From Deltaproteobacteria bacterium (lineage in GTDB: Bacteria > Myxococcota_A > UBA9160 > SMWR01): a DNA stretch of 39,482 nucleotides. Where the stretch lies: the NCBI GenBank assembly GCA_002729515.1, contig PBYF01000035.1, positions 68,409-107,890 on the forward strand, read 5' to 3'. This document shows, piece after piece, positions 16,800 through 26,012 of the stretch. How positions within the stretch are numbered: position 1 is the stretch's first letter; each line of letters opens with the position of its first letter. Below the pieces are notes generated by a model. That model had not been told where the DNA came from. It did not search any database and worked only from the letters and a program-made list of their open reading frames with translations. The position numbers and the translations under genes were made by a program.

Positions 16800-18422
16800 A
16801 TGAAGGCTCCCGATGGCTGGCCGCGGACCTGGCCGCTGCTGCTCTTCGCCGCGGTGGCGGGTGGCTGCTTCGCGGTACTGCGCGGTGCGTTGGACGGGCC
16901 CTTCATTTCGGACGACGTCGGCTACATCGTGGCCAATGTCTACCTGCACGAACTCAGCTTCGAGAACGTCGTCGCGTTCTTCGACCCGGGGAGCCCGGCG
17001 CAGATCTATGCTGTCGGAAACTACTCGCCCATTCACCTGCTGCTCCACGCCCTCGAATGGCAGATCTTCGCGGACCATACGTTCGGGTACCACCTGCTGA
17101 ACGTGCTGGTGCACGCGCTCGCGTGCACGCTGCTCGCGGCGTTGCTGCTGGCCTCGCGTGTTCCGTCCACCGCAGCCCTGGTGGGGGTCCTGATCTTCGC
17201 CGTGCACCCCGCCAACGTGCAGGCAGTGGCCTGGATCTCCCAGCTGAAATCCACTGCAGGGCTCGCCTTCGCCCTGGGCGCGCTGCTGGCACTCTCCCGC
17301 CGTCCCTGGCTCGGGTTGCTGCTCTTTGCTCTCGGGATCTTGACCAAGGCGGCGGCGGCTTTCGCCCTGCCGATGGCCGTAGCGCTGCTCTGGGCGCGCC
17401 GCGCCCCGGCTCGCCAGTGGCTGTGGCTGGGGGTCTGGGGGCTCGTCTTCGGGGCGTATGTCGGGGTGGAATTCGCGGAGTTCCGGACACGTGGCTGGGT
17501 CGATGTGCCGGCATTTGCCGATCCCTGGGTCCACGTGCGCAGCGTGGGGGCCTACGCAACCCGCTACCTGGTGATGGCGGCCACTTCCTGGGGCGTTTCG
17601 GCCTTCCAAGAGCCGGACCCGGTGGTGTCGCTTCTCGACCCGTGGTGGCTCGCGTCGATTCCGCTTGCCCTGCTCATCGGAGCCCGGGCCATCTTCACGC
17701 TTGCGCGCCGGGAGGAGGAAGGTGCCTGGTGGCTTGCCGCGATAGTGTCGTGGCTGCCCATCTCGCAGATCTTTCCCTTCGTGCACCCCATGGCGGACCA
17801 CTATCTCTATTTCGTCTTGCCCGGTCTCATCGGGGGCATTGCGCTTTGGGCCTCTCGGTGGCGCGCGGGGGCCTCACTCGGTGTGCGCCGCGCCGCACTC
17901 GCGGCTTCGCTCGGGCTCGTGGTCTTTTTTGCCTGGCACTCATCCATGCGGGCCCCGCTCTGGCAGAGCGACCTCTTGCTCTCCCTCGATGCCGCGCGCC
18001 ACTTTCCGGAAGGGCGCACGGCCCGCCTGCTCCGCGCGCGATCTGCCGCCCAGGCGGGCGACACGGCGAGCGCTGTCGCGGAGCTGCGCGGCGCTGAGGC
18101 GCGGGGGATGTTCGAGTTCCGGGTGCTCGAGCTCGACCCGGGACTTGCTCCGCTGCGTGCTGAGCCCGCCTTCCGGCAGCTGGTCCACGATTGGGCTGGG
18201 CTCTGGATCGAGTGGGCCGAGCGCAGTGGTGCGAGCACTCAGTCGGAGCTTCGGATCGTGGGCCTCGCACATCTGAAGCGTGACGAGTTCGATGCCGCGG
18301 TGCGCGCTTACGAGCGTGCACTTGCAGCCGGGGGGCGGGACCCCGACGGAACCCGAAGGGACTTGGAGGAGGCACGCAGCCTGCGAATCCAGAGGGGCGG
18401 GAGTGACGGAAAACCCCTCTAG
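16800..18422 (+). CDS. TMTC-like GT-C membrane protein, tandem paralogue A
   Basis: 540 aa, about ten membrane helices and a C-terminal helical-repeat tail (from about LLRARSAAQAGDTASAVAEL). GT-C marks: DGPFISDDVGYI after helix 1, FAVHPANVQAVAWISQLKS, and SQIFPFVHPMADHYLYFVLP. The closest relative in the window is the next gene, which shares these blocks almost word for word, so the pair is a tandem duplication. Start set at ATG 16800 with GGGTGG just ahead; a TTG at 16782 is in frame but less likely. It diverges from the propeller lipoprotein gene with only 36 bases between starts, too little for two separate promoters, so regulation is probably shared. Likely transfers a sugar from a polyprenyl carrier; not shown. 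Confidence 0.72.
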   Translation: MKAPDGWPRTWPLLLFAAVAGGCFAVLRGALDGPFISDDVGYIVANVYLHELSFENVVAFFDPGSPAQIYAVGNYSPIHLLLHALEWQIFADHTFGYHLLNVLVHALACTLLAALLLASRVPSTAALVGVLIFAVHPANVQAVAWISQLKSTAGLAFALGALLALSRRPWLGLLLFALGILTKAAAAFALPMAVALLWARRAPARQWLWLGVWGLVFGAYVGVEFAEFRTRGWVDVPAFADPWVHVRSVGAYATRYLVMAATSWGVSAFQEPDPVVSLLDPWWLASIPLALLIGARAIFTLARREEEGAWWLAAIVSWLPISQIFPFVHPMADHYLYFVLPGLIGGIALWASRWRAGASLGVRRAALAASLGLVVFFAWHSSMRAPLWQSDLLLSLDAARHFPEGRTARLLRARSAAQAGDTASAVAELRGAEARGMFEFRVLELDPGLAPLRAEPAFRQLVHDWAGLWIEWAERSGASTQSELRIVGLAHLKRDEFDAAVRAYERALAAGGRDPDGTRRDLEEARSLRIQRGGSDGKPL

Positions 18423-20061
18423 CAGGGACGGGATCGGCGTCGCGGGCCTCGCGGTCTGTTGGCTCGCTTTTGCGGGAGCCGCGCTTGTGCTCTATCAGCC
18501 GGCTCTTTCGGGGCCCTTCCTTTCAGACGACGGGCACTACGTGGAGCAGAACCGCTACGTCCATGAGCTCTCGCTCGAAAACGTGCAAGAGCTGCTCGAT
18601 CCAACCGGATCCGTCGCGATCGACGTGGTGAACTACGCTCCCGCGCAGCTCCTTGTCCACGCGCTGGTCTGGGAGGCCTTCGGGCCGGAGACCTGGGGCC
18701 ACCACGTGGTGAACGTGCTGCTCCACGCCCTGGGTGCCACGCTGCTGATAGCGCTCTTCGTCGCCAGCGGAGTGCCACGCACGGGCGCCGTGGTCGCTGG
18801 CGCGCTCTTCCTGCTGCATCCGGCAAATGTCGAAGCCGTTGCGTGGATCTCGCAGCTCAAGAGCGTGCTCGCACTCCCGCTGACGATCGGCGCCTTGCTC
18901 GCACTCGCGAGACGTCCGGCCCTCGCCACGGGGTGTTTCGCGCTGGCGCTTCTCGCGAAGCCCACGGCGGTCGTCGCACTTCCGGCGGCGGCGCTTCTCG
19001 AACGAGCTCGGGGATCCTCGGACCCGCGCTGGCGCTGGCTCGTCGGTTGGACGCTCCTTTTCGTGGTCTTCGCAGCCGTCGAGTTCACCACGCATCAGCG
19101 CGGCGGGGCGGCCGGCGCGATCCTCGGCGAGGGCCCTCTCTCCGCGCTGCGCACCATGGCGGCCCTCGGCTCGCGTTACGTTGCCATGGCGGCCACGGGT
19201 CTCGGCGTTTCATCCTTTCACGAACTCGACCCGAGCGGACCCCTCGATTTCTGGTGGCTCGCGGCGTGGCCGCTTGCGATTGCGGTGGGGTGGCGTTTCG
19301 TCAGCGTCTTTCGACGGCGCCGGCCTGAGGCGGCCTACTGGATGTGGGCCGCAGTCGGCTTTGCACCCGTATCGCAGATTTTCCCCTTTCTCTATCCGCT
19401 GGCGGACCGTTACCTGTACTTCATCCTGCCTGGATTGTTAGGTGCGGTGCTTCTCGCCGGTGTCGATGCACTCGCCCGGGTACCGGCGCGGCGGCGTCGT
19501 GTCCTGGCGCGTGCGGCCGCAGTGCTGGGTGTCGCGCTGGCCGTGTCGTTTGCGCTGCGGGTTCCCTCGCGTGCGGCGGTCTGGCGCTCGAATGCAGCGC
19601 TTCTAGTGGACGCCGCACATCACTACCCGGATGGCAGAGTTGCGAACGTCTTGGCTGCAAAGCGCGCCGCGGGTCGGGGCGATGCGGCGGCGGCGGTTGC
19701 TGCGCTTCGCCGCGCCGCCGATCGCGGCTACAATCGATTCCAGCAGCTCGAAATCGATCCGTCCTACGCGTCGCTGCGCGACGTGCCGGCTTTCCGTGCC
19801 CTGGTGCGCGAACTCGCCGCGGCCTGGATTGCGTCGGGTACCGCAAAGACCGACCCGACCCCCTCGGAGCTTCGTATGCTGGCTCACGCGCACGTCAGCA
19901 TGGGCGAGCCCGAGCGGGCGCTTGTCCTGCTGGACCGGGCGATCGCCACCGGCGGTCCCTACGAGCCGGAGATCCGGGCGGATGCGGCAGCCATTCGTGC
20001 GGCACTCCGCGCGGGAGCGCCGCCGGACCGCGTGCGCCTGGGGATCAACGGGGCGCCGTAG
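18403..20061 (+). CDS. TMTC-like GT-C membrane protein, tandem paralogue B
   Basis: 552 aa, same layout as its upstream neighbour: SGPFLSDDGHYVEQNRYVHE after helix 1, LLHPANVEAVAWISQLKSVL, SQIFPFLYPLADRYLYFILP, then a soluble repeat tail (NVLAAKRAAGRGDAAAAVAA; LRMLAHAHVSMGEPERAL). GTG 18403 lies inside the end of paralogue A (20-base overlap) with GGGGCGGGA in front; longer in-frame openings to 18280 are shadows. Divergence from paralogue A is greatest in the helices and least in the acidic loop and ADxYLYF motifs, so both copies may remain active with different acceptors. The last 17 bases overlap the opposite-strand gene ending at 20045. Confidence 0.72.
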   Translation: MTENPSSRDGIGVAGLAVCWLAFAGAALVLYQPALSGPFLSDDGHYVEQNRYVHELSLENVQELLDPTGSVAIDVVNYAPAQLLVHALVWEAFGPETWGHHVVNVLLHALGATLLIALFVASGVPRTGAVVAGALFLLHPANVEAVAWISQLKSVLALPLTIGALLALARRPALATGCFALALLAKPTAVVALPAAALLERARGSSDPRWRWLVGWTLLFVVFAAVEFTTHQRGGAAGAILGEGPLSALRTMAALGSRYVAMAATGLGVSSFHELDPSGPLDFWWLAAWPLAIAVGWRFVSVFRRRRPEAAYWMWAAVGFAPVSQIFPFLYPLADRYLYFILPGLLGAVLLAGVDALARVPARRRRVLARAAAVLGVALAVSFALRVPSRAAVWRSNAALLVDAAHHYPDGRVANVLAAKRAAGRGDAAAAVAALRRAADRGYNRFQQLEIDPSYASLRDVPAFRALVRELAAAWIASGTAKTDPTPSELRMLAHAHVSMGEPERALVLLDRAIATGGPYEPEIRADAAAIRAALRAGAPPDRVRLGINGAP

Positions 20062-21100
20062 AGGTCCAGCGGAAGGTGCAGCGATCGACGACGAGGCCGT
20101 CCTGTCGCTCCCAGTCCACCGGCTCGCGGTAACAGGAGCCGGGCAGGGCGAGCCACGCGCAGCCCAGCGCCCAGACGGCGGACGCGACGATTACCGCGGG
20201 TGCGGCCCGCGGCCGATTCATCAGGAAGACACCGGCCGCTGCTGCAAGCGGGAACGCCAGTACCGTGAGGCCGCGCAGCAGGTTGAGTGTGGTCCGGGAA
20301 CCAAACGGAAGCAACCACAGTTCGTTGGCCCACAGGAAAACCGCCACAACGGCAAGCCAGGCTACCGGGCGGTGTTGTTTCCAGAGGGAGCGCGCTCCGA
20401 GCACCGCGCAGGCGACGATCGGCGGCCCGGCGAGCGCCGCTACCCGCTCGAGCATGGGAAAGCTGCTCCATCCCACTGCACTGCGCAGGTAGTCGCCGCG
20501 CGAGAACAAGAACGCCTCGGCCGGACTGCAGCCCGCCGCCCAATGCACCGCGAATAACGGTGCAGCCAGCACGCAGCCCAGAGCCAGCGCCGCAAGCGCG
20601 CGGTGGTCGCGGAGTGCGAGGGCCGCGACGCCGCCCGTGAGGCCGAGAAAGAGCGCTGCTCCGGTGTGTACGCAGAAGGTGGCGGCGATCGCGATTGCCA
20701 CTCGCCGGTGCCGGCCCTCCCAGAGCCACGCGAGCCCGATGAACGCGAGGCCGTAGCCGGCCGCTTCGACCTTCGGGAGACACCAGGACAGGGCGAAGCC
20801 GTACGGAATCCAGCAGAAGAGGGCCGCACTCGCGTCCGGGAGGCCCGCCGCCCGTTGGAAGCGTCGGAAGCCGAGCAATAGCAGCGCGGCGGAGCCCAGT
20901 GCGACGAGCTTCACGGCGCTGGCCAGAGACAGTGCGCTGCCGAGCACTGCTCCGAGTGCGTGATAGGCCGGTGCGTAGACACTGCGCAGGGCTGGAGTCT
21001 CGGCCATCTGTTGCATCAGGTGCAGATGCGGTGCCAGGTCCGCCCCCCCGGCGAGTGGCCCGACGAGGAGCAGGGTGTGGAGCGCCAGTGCGCCGATCAA
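20045..21100 (-). CDS. Polytopic membrane protein of unknown function
   Basis: About 351 aa with roughly ten to eleven predicted membrane helices and short loops. After helix 1 comes GGADLAPHLHLMQQMAETP, an Asp-containing amphipathic loop in the place used by GT-C transferases, and there is a short tail after the last helix (SCYREPVDWERQDG). No family was recognised with confidence; a GT-C-like transferase is possible by layout and neighbours. Start unclear: TTG 21100 is the first usable start at the head of helix 1, but GGAG sits only one base from it. The open frame further upstream is antisense to nothing real: it is a shadow inside the TPR gene. It follows that TPR gene by 34 bases on the same strand. 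Confidence 0.55.
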   Translation of the reverse strand: MIGALALHTLLLVGPLAGGADLAPHLHLMQQMAETPALRSVYAPAYHALGAVLGSALSLASAVKLVALGSAALLLLGFRRFQRAAGLPDASAALFCWIPYGFALSWCLPKVEAAGYGLAFIGLAWLWEGRHRRVAIAIAATFCVHTGAALFLGLTGGVAALALRDHRALAALALGCVLAAPLFAVHWAAGCSPAEAFLFSRGDYLRSAVGWSSFPMLERVAALAGPPIVACAVLGARSLWKQHRPVAWLAVVAVFLWANELWLLPFGSRTTLNLLRGLTVLAFPLAAAAGVFLMNRPRAAPAVIVASAVWALGCAWLALPGSCYREPVDWERQDGLVVDRCTFRWTSTAPR

Positions 21101-21134
21101 GCTCCAGAAGAACGGGCCCCGTGCGGCCGGGAAA

Positions 21135-23603
21135 CTAGGAGGGGTTTGGTGCGAGTTCGGGATGGCGCGCTGCCTCGAGTTGTTGCCGCGCGTTCTCGGC
21201 CTCTGGGAAGTTTCCGTGGCGGAGCGCCTCTTCGAAGGCTCCCGCAGCGTCTTCTTCCCGTCCGAGTGCCCGGAGTGCGAGGCCGCGATGGTACTGGAGT
21301 GTGGGGAACATCGGTTCCGACGTGCGCCCGACCGCGCGAATCCCGCCGTCGAAGTGCTCCAGAGCCGCATCGGCTCGACCCGAGTGGAGTTCGACCCAGC
21401 CGACTGCATCCAACGCGCGCGGGTCTTCGCGGGAGGCCGTGACTGCCTCGCGCGCGAGTTCGAGTGCCCGGTCGAGATCCTCGCCGCGTTGGGCCAGTAC
21501 GTAGGCCAGGTCGGCGAGCGCGCTCCAGCGCTGCGGAGCCTCCGCGACCACCCGCTCGAGCATGTCTCTCGCCCGCTCGGTTTCGCGCTCCTCGAGGTAG
21601 AGCCGCGCCAGGAGATGGCGTGCTGCCACGTGCAGCACGCCCGCCTCATCGGCCTGTTCGAAGGTGCGGAGAGCTTCGGAGCTCTTCCCCTGCACTCGGT
21701 AGAGGGAGTGGAGCAGATCGATTGCACCCGGCAGCATCGGGTTGGCCTCGAGGGCGCGGAGCACGTCCGCCTCCGCTGCTTCGAACGAGCGCAGCTGCGC
21801 CAGGGTTTCGGCGCGCAGCATCAGGGCCTTGGGACTCGCCCGGCGGTCCTCGACGAGCTGTCCTATCCGACGGATGGCGACCAGAGGCTGGTCCCGCTCC
21901 ATGTCGATGCGGGTCAGTGCTTCGAGTACATCGGTGTTTCCCGGGACCCAACGGTGTGCGCGCGTCAGCAGGTCGTAGGCGCGCTTGGGATTTGCCTCGC
22001 CCTCGAACTCGGCAAAGACCAGTGTGGCGCGTGGCGCAGGAGGACGCGCCCTCAACAGATCCTCGAGTAGCACGCGGCCCTGCGGGGCGCGGTCGTGGTT
22101 GTAGAGGGCCGCGGCGTAGCCCGCGCGCTCCTCAGGCGAGAGCTTCACGTCGAGTTCCGAGAGGGTTTCGTAGGCGGAGAGGGCCTGTGCCCAGTTGCTG
22201 TCATCGACGGCGATTCGCGCACGCAGCCGTTGCAGTGGGATCTCCGACGGAGGTCCCAGCGTCAGGGCGCGCTCCACGGTGCGTTGCGCGTCCGCGAAGT
22301 TCCCGGCCGCGTGGTGTGCCACGGTGAGTAGACGCAGAAGTTCGTGGTTGTATTCGGTTTCCTCCAGGGCCTCCAGTGTGGCGATGGCGTCGCCGATCCG
22401 GCCCTCGGCAAGCGCGATACGCGCCCCGGCCACCCGGGTTGCGAGTCCGTCGGGATCTTTCTCGGTCATCTCGATCCAGGTGGCGCGTGCGGCTGCCAGG
22501 TCGGCGTTCCGAAGCTCGAGTTGAACGAGTTCTTCGCTCAGTAGCGGGTTGTCGATGCCGTCAGCCCGCGCTCGCTCGATGTGCGTGCGTGCGTCTTCGA
22601 TGCGGTTTTGGCGAGTGAGCCACCTGGCGTAGAGCGAGTGGGCCCGCGGATTGTCGGGGTTCGTGTCGAGCAGTTCGAGGAAGATTTCCTCACCGCTGTG
22701 CCCCGGGAAGGCATCGTATGCGTTGCCGAGCGCTTCCCATGTTCCGAAGTCGTTGGGGAACTCGGTCACCCCGAGGCGGAGCATGAAGCGCAGGAACTCC
22801 TGCTCCCCCCCGCGCGTCGCGAAGTCGAATACCGTCTGGAAGACGAATCGGATTTCTGCGGGAGGTCCCTGCTCTCGGACCAGTTCCACCGCTCGCGAGA
22901 ACTCTCGCTTGGCTTTTTCGCGCTGACCGGCGAACCAGTAGACACGACCCTTCGCGAGAAAGGCGGGCGGATGTTTGCCGCCCTTTGTCTCGTTGACCTT
23001 GTCGAAGGCGCCGAGGGCGAGCGAGAAGAGCAGGGCCGAGGGACGCTCACCCCGCGATCTGCGTGTGCGGATCTTCGCCATATGCACTTCCCCGAGCTGC
23101 GCCCAGCTTGGCGGATCCGTCTGGTCGAGGTCGATGGCACGCCGTGCGGCAAAGAGAGCCTGGTCGAGTTCATTGTCGAGGATATTCACGTGTGAAAGGG
23201 TGCGGTGGACGATCGGCTCGCGGGGGTGAGTTCGTCGCGCGGTCATCACCATGGCTCGTGCCCGCGGCAGGTCTTTGGGCGCGATGAGCCGGGCCGTGCG
23301 CATTCTGGAGTGGATACGCCCCGGCTCGAGGCGCATTGCCTCCAAGTAGTATTTCAGGGATTCCTGGTAGGACTGCTGGTGGTCCGCGAGCGTGTCGCCG
23401 ATCTTTTCGTAGAGTGTGGCGTCTTCGGGCCGGTACGTGAGTGCACTCTGAAACTCCAGGAGCGCGCCTCTCACGTTGCCCGCGTCGAGCTCCGCTTGGC
23501 CTCGCTCGAAGTGTTTGTCAGCTCGTTCACCGGGCTCAACGCACGCCAGCATCACCAGGCCGGTGACCGCCAGCCATCGCTTCTGGAGAATGGGGGAAAC
23601 CAA
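21135..23603 (-). CDS. Large TPR-repeat exported protein (PrsT-like)
   Basis: 822 aa made almost entirely of TPR-type helical pairs (first at about residues 28-60, ADKHFERGQAELDAGNVRGA, continuing to the end). N-terminus MVSPILQKRWLAVTGLVMLAC is a signal peptide; MLAC is a weak lipobox, so it may be lipidated. The end (ADLAYVLAQRGEDLDRAL, then ALDAVGWVELHSGRADAAL and GNFPEAENARQQL) matches the following gene's end and the PrsT family of TPR lipoproteins linked with PEP-CTERM/exosortase loci. Start is TTG 23603, without a clear ribosome site. It lies 18 bases behind the 796-aa TPR lipoprotein and 34 bases ahead of the membrane protein, so a three-gene operon is likely. Probably a periplasmic scaffold. 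Confidence 0.78.
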   Translation of the reverse strand: MVSPILQKRWLAVTGLVMLACVEPGERADKHFERGQAELDAGNVRGALLEFQSALTYRPEDATLYEKIGDTLADHQQSYQESLKYYLEAMRLEPGRIHSRMRTARLIAPKDLPRARAMVMTARRTHPREPIVHRTLSHVNILDNELDQALFAARRAIDLDQTDPPSWAQLGEVHMAKIRTRRSRGERPSALLFSLALGAFDKVNETKGGKHPPAFLAKGRVYWFAGQREKAKREFSRAVELVREQGPPAEIRFVFQTVFDFATRGGEQEFLRFMLRLGVTEFPNDFGTWEALGNAYDAFPGHSGEEIFLELLDTNPDNPRAHSLYARWLTRQNRIEDARTHIERARADGIDNPLLSEELVQLELRNADLAAARATWIEMTEKDPDGLATRVAGARIALAEGRIGDAIATLEALEETEYNHELLRLLTVAHHAAGNFADAQRTVERALTLGPPSEIPLQRLRARIAVDDSNWAQALSAYETLSELDVKLSPEERAGYAAALYNHDRAPQGRVLLEDLLRARPPAPRATLVFAEFEGEANPKRAYDLLTRAHRWVPGNTDVLEALTRIDMERDQPLVAIRRIGQLVEDRRASPKALMLRAETLAQLRSFEAAEADVLRALEANPMLPGAIDLLHSLYRVQGKSSEALRTFEQADEAGVLHVAARHLLARLYLEERETERARDMLERVVAEAPQRWSALADLAYVLAQRGEDLDRALELAREAVTASREDPRALDAVGWVELHSGRADAALEHFDGGIRAVGRTSEPMFPTLQYHRGLALRALGREEDAAGAFEEALRHGNFPEAENARQQLEAARHPELAPNPS

Positions 23604-23621
23604 GGTGGGTGTGGGCCGGTG

Positions 23622-26012
23622 CTACGGCGCGAGCCGTGCGAGCTCACGCCGGGCGTCGTCCGCTTCGGGGAAGTTCCCGGTGTCGACTGCTGTCTGGAGT
23701 TCTTTGTGCGCGCGTTCCGCATCGCCGTTGCGGCTTAGCGCGATGCCGAGCCGATAGCGCATGGATGCCGAGTCTTCACGTGCCTCGACCGCCTGCTCGA
23801 GTGCAGCTACGGCAGCCGGGTACTCACCACGGCGGAATCGCACCCAGCCGAGGGTGTCCAACACCTCCGGCGATGGATCGAGGCGCTGGGCCTGTTCCGC
23901 GAGCGCGAGTGCTGCGTCGAGACTTTCACCCTGTTCGGCCAGCAGCCACGCCAGGTTGTTACGCGCGCCGGCGTGGCTCGGGAATCGACGCACCACTTCG
24001 CGAAGCCGGGTTTCGGCGCCACTCTGATCACCCAATGCGAGGGACAGCTGGGCCGCCGAGTAGGCGTAGGGAGCGGTGTCGGGCGCCAGCTCGGAGGCCT
24101 TGTCGAAGAGTTCGACTGCCTTCTCGAGATCGTTCCTGCGGGCCGACAGGCTGGCCAGGCCCGCGTGGCCCGGCGCGTACTCGGGTTCGAGAGCGATCGA
24201 TTTCTCGAGAGCGGCAGCCGCCTCGTCGTCGCGGCCGAGTTCGAGCAGGACCAGGCCGCGCAGCTCGTGATTGGTGGCCTGGTCGGGATGAGCAGCGACG
24301 ATTCGGTCGAGTCGGCGCAGCGCCGCGCTGCTGCGCCCCGCCGCCGCCAGCATTGCGTCGACCCAGGAGCGCAGCAGGACGCTGTTGTCCGGTGCGGAGA
24401 TGTCGATGCCGCTGGTTTCGATCGAGGCCACCGCCGCCGTGGGGCCCTCGGCGGCCAGTTCCACGGCTGCGAGTTCCTCAGCGCCGTGCAATCGCATGTC
24501 CGGACGCGTCCGGAGAAGCTCCAGTACTTGTCGGGCGTCGTCGTACTGGCCCAGCGCTGTGAACGAGCGGGCAGCCACGGTGAGTACGTTCGGGAGGTTT
24601 GCGTCGGGGTGGCGCCGGGCCAGCTGTCCGATGCGCAGCGCCTCGCTGTAGTCACCCAACTCGAAGTGCACACGCGCCAGCACTTCGGAGGCGGGCGTGG
24701 CGGTGTTGTCGACGCGCATCGCTTCCCGGAATTCGGATATGGCGCGGTCCGTATCGCCGAGTTCCAGGGCAGCCCGTCCGGCCAGGTAGCGCGCACCGGC
24801 GTTGTTAGGCCAGGATCGGATGCCCTGTTCGAAATGTTCGAGGGCGCGTTTCGGTTCACCCTGCTCCAAGGCGATGCGGCCGAGTAGCAGCCGGGTATAT
24901 GTGGGCTCTTCGATGGATGCAGCGATCGCTTCGGCGCGGTCGTGGTTGCCGAGGTCGATCAGTATGTCGGCCTGAGCGAAGTGCAGTTGATCGTTGCCTC
25001 CGCCCGAGAGTTCCGCGACCTGTTCGATCGCGGCGAGTGCGTCGGCCGAGCGCTTCTGGAGCCGGTAGAAGTTGGTGAGCAGGTTCCACGCTCCGGCGGA
25101 CTGGAAGCTCTCGGCGGCATCGCGGAATACTTGCTCGGCTCCTTCCAAGTCGCCGCGGTTGCGCAGGCGGGTCCCCAGGTGAGAGCGCAGGGAGAGGTTC
25201 TCCGGAGCCTCTTCGACGGCTCGGCGGATGAGCTTCGTCGCATTCTCCGGGTGGCCGCTACTGTCGTGGAAGCGCATGGCTTCCCCGATCACGAAGGCGT
25301 TGGCGGGGAAGCGATCGGTGCAATCGTCGAAGAGTTCTGCCGCCAGTTCGTTGTCCTGGAGTTGGTCCTTTGCGAAGATCGCCGGAGCGATGCAGCCGCG
25401 GTGCGAAATAGACGGATCGTTGCCGGAGAGAGCGGTCTCCTTGAGTCTGTCGTGGGCGACACGAGCTTCGTCGAGACGGCCCAGGTCCGTCAGTACGCTC
25501 GCGTAAATGGCCTGGACCCCGTAGTCATCCGGGTACGTCTCTAGCAGGCGACTCGCGTCCGCGAGGGACTCCTCGAAACGCGCGGCTCCAACGTTGGCCT
25601 TTGCGCGCATGCGCAGCGCGGCATGCTGGTCCGGATCGATCTCGAGTGCCCGGTCGGCGGCGCGGATGCTGGCCTCGAAGTTTTGCTGGCTGAAGTGGGC
25701 GGATGCGAGGAGCAATGCCGCCCGGATCGCGTACGCCGGGTTCTCTGTCGCCTTCTCGAGGGCCCACACGGCACGGCTTGGCTCGCCGGTCTGCAGCAGG
25801 GCCACGCCCAGGCGGTAAGTGGCCTCGGGAAGATCGGGCTCGATGGAGAGAATCTGGCGGAGTTCGTCGATCGAGGCCTGGTACTGGCCCACGTCTTGGA
25901 GTGCGCGCACTTCGGCCATGCGCGCTTCGATATCGCCGCCGCAACCCGAGAGGGCGAGGGCGAGCGCCAGGGCGCAGGTGCCCGCAAAGGCAGAGGGATT
26001 GGGCTTGATCAT
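23622..26012 (-). CDS. PrsT-like TPR-repeat lipoprotein
   Basis: 796 aa. MIKPNP...ALALALALSGC is a textbook lipoprotein signal (lipobox LSGC), so the protein is lipid-anchored, probably facing the periplasm. The remainder is about twenty TPR-like units (VGQYQASIDELRQILSIEP, LGRIALEQGEPKRALEHFEQ, RGLVLLELGRDDEAAAALEK, NNLAWLLAEQGESLDAALAL, LDTLGWVRFRRGEYPAAV). Length, lipobox and NNLAWLLAEQG/LDTLGW ending are those of the PrsT family, known beside exosortase and exopolysaccharide genes; no exosortase is in this window. ATG 26012 has CAGGAGG twelve bases upstream. First gene of a probable operon with the next TPR protein and a membrane protein. Confidence 0.82.
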   Translation of the reverse strand: MIKPNPSAFAGTCALALALALSGCGGDIEARMAEVRALQDVGQYQASIDELRQILSIEPDLPEATYRLGVALLQTGEPSRAVWALEKATENPAYAIRAALLLASAHFSQQNFEASIRAADRALEIDPDQHAALRMRAKANVGAARFEESLADASRLLETYPDDYGVQAIYASVLTDLGRLDEARVAHDRLKETALSGNDPSISHRGCIAPAIFAKDQLQDNELAAELFDDCTDRFPANAFVIGEAMRFHDSSGHPENATKLIRRAVEEAPENLSLRSHLGTRLRNRGDLEGAEQVFRDAAESFQSAGAWNLLTNFYRLQKRSADALAAIEQVAELSGGGNDQLHFAQADILIDLGNHDRAEAIAASIEEPTYTRLLLGRIALEQGEPKRALEHFEQGIRSWPNNAGARYLAGRAALELGDTDRAISEFREAMRVDNTATPASEVLARVHFELGDYSEALRIGQLARRHPDANLPNVLTVAARSFTALGQYDDARQVLELLRTRPDMRLHGAEELAAVELAAEGPTAAVASIETSGIDISAPDNSVLLRSWVDAMLAAAGRSSAALRRLDRIVAAHPDQATNHELRGLVLLELGRDDEAAAALEKSIALEPEYAPGHAGLASLSARRNDLEKAVELFDKASELAPDTAPYAYSAAQLSLALGDQSGAETRLREVVRRFPSHAGARNNLAWLLAEQGESLDAALALAEQAQRLDPSPEVLDTLGWVRFRRGEYPAAVAALEQAVEAREDSASMRYRLGIALSRNGDAERAHKELQTAVDTGNFPEADDARRELARLAP

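Noticed and set aside
15708..17801. 697-aa frame extending the propeller lipoprotein upstream
   Set aside because: The added part is antisense to the 16800-18422 gene, and the lipoprotein signal sets the true N-terminus near 16763.
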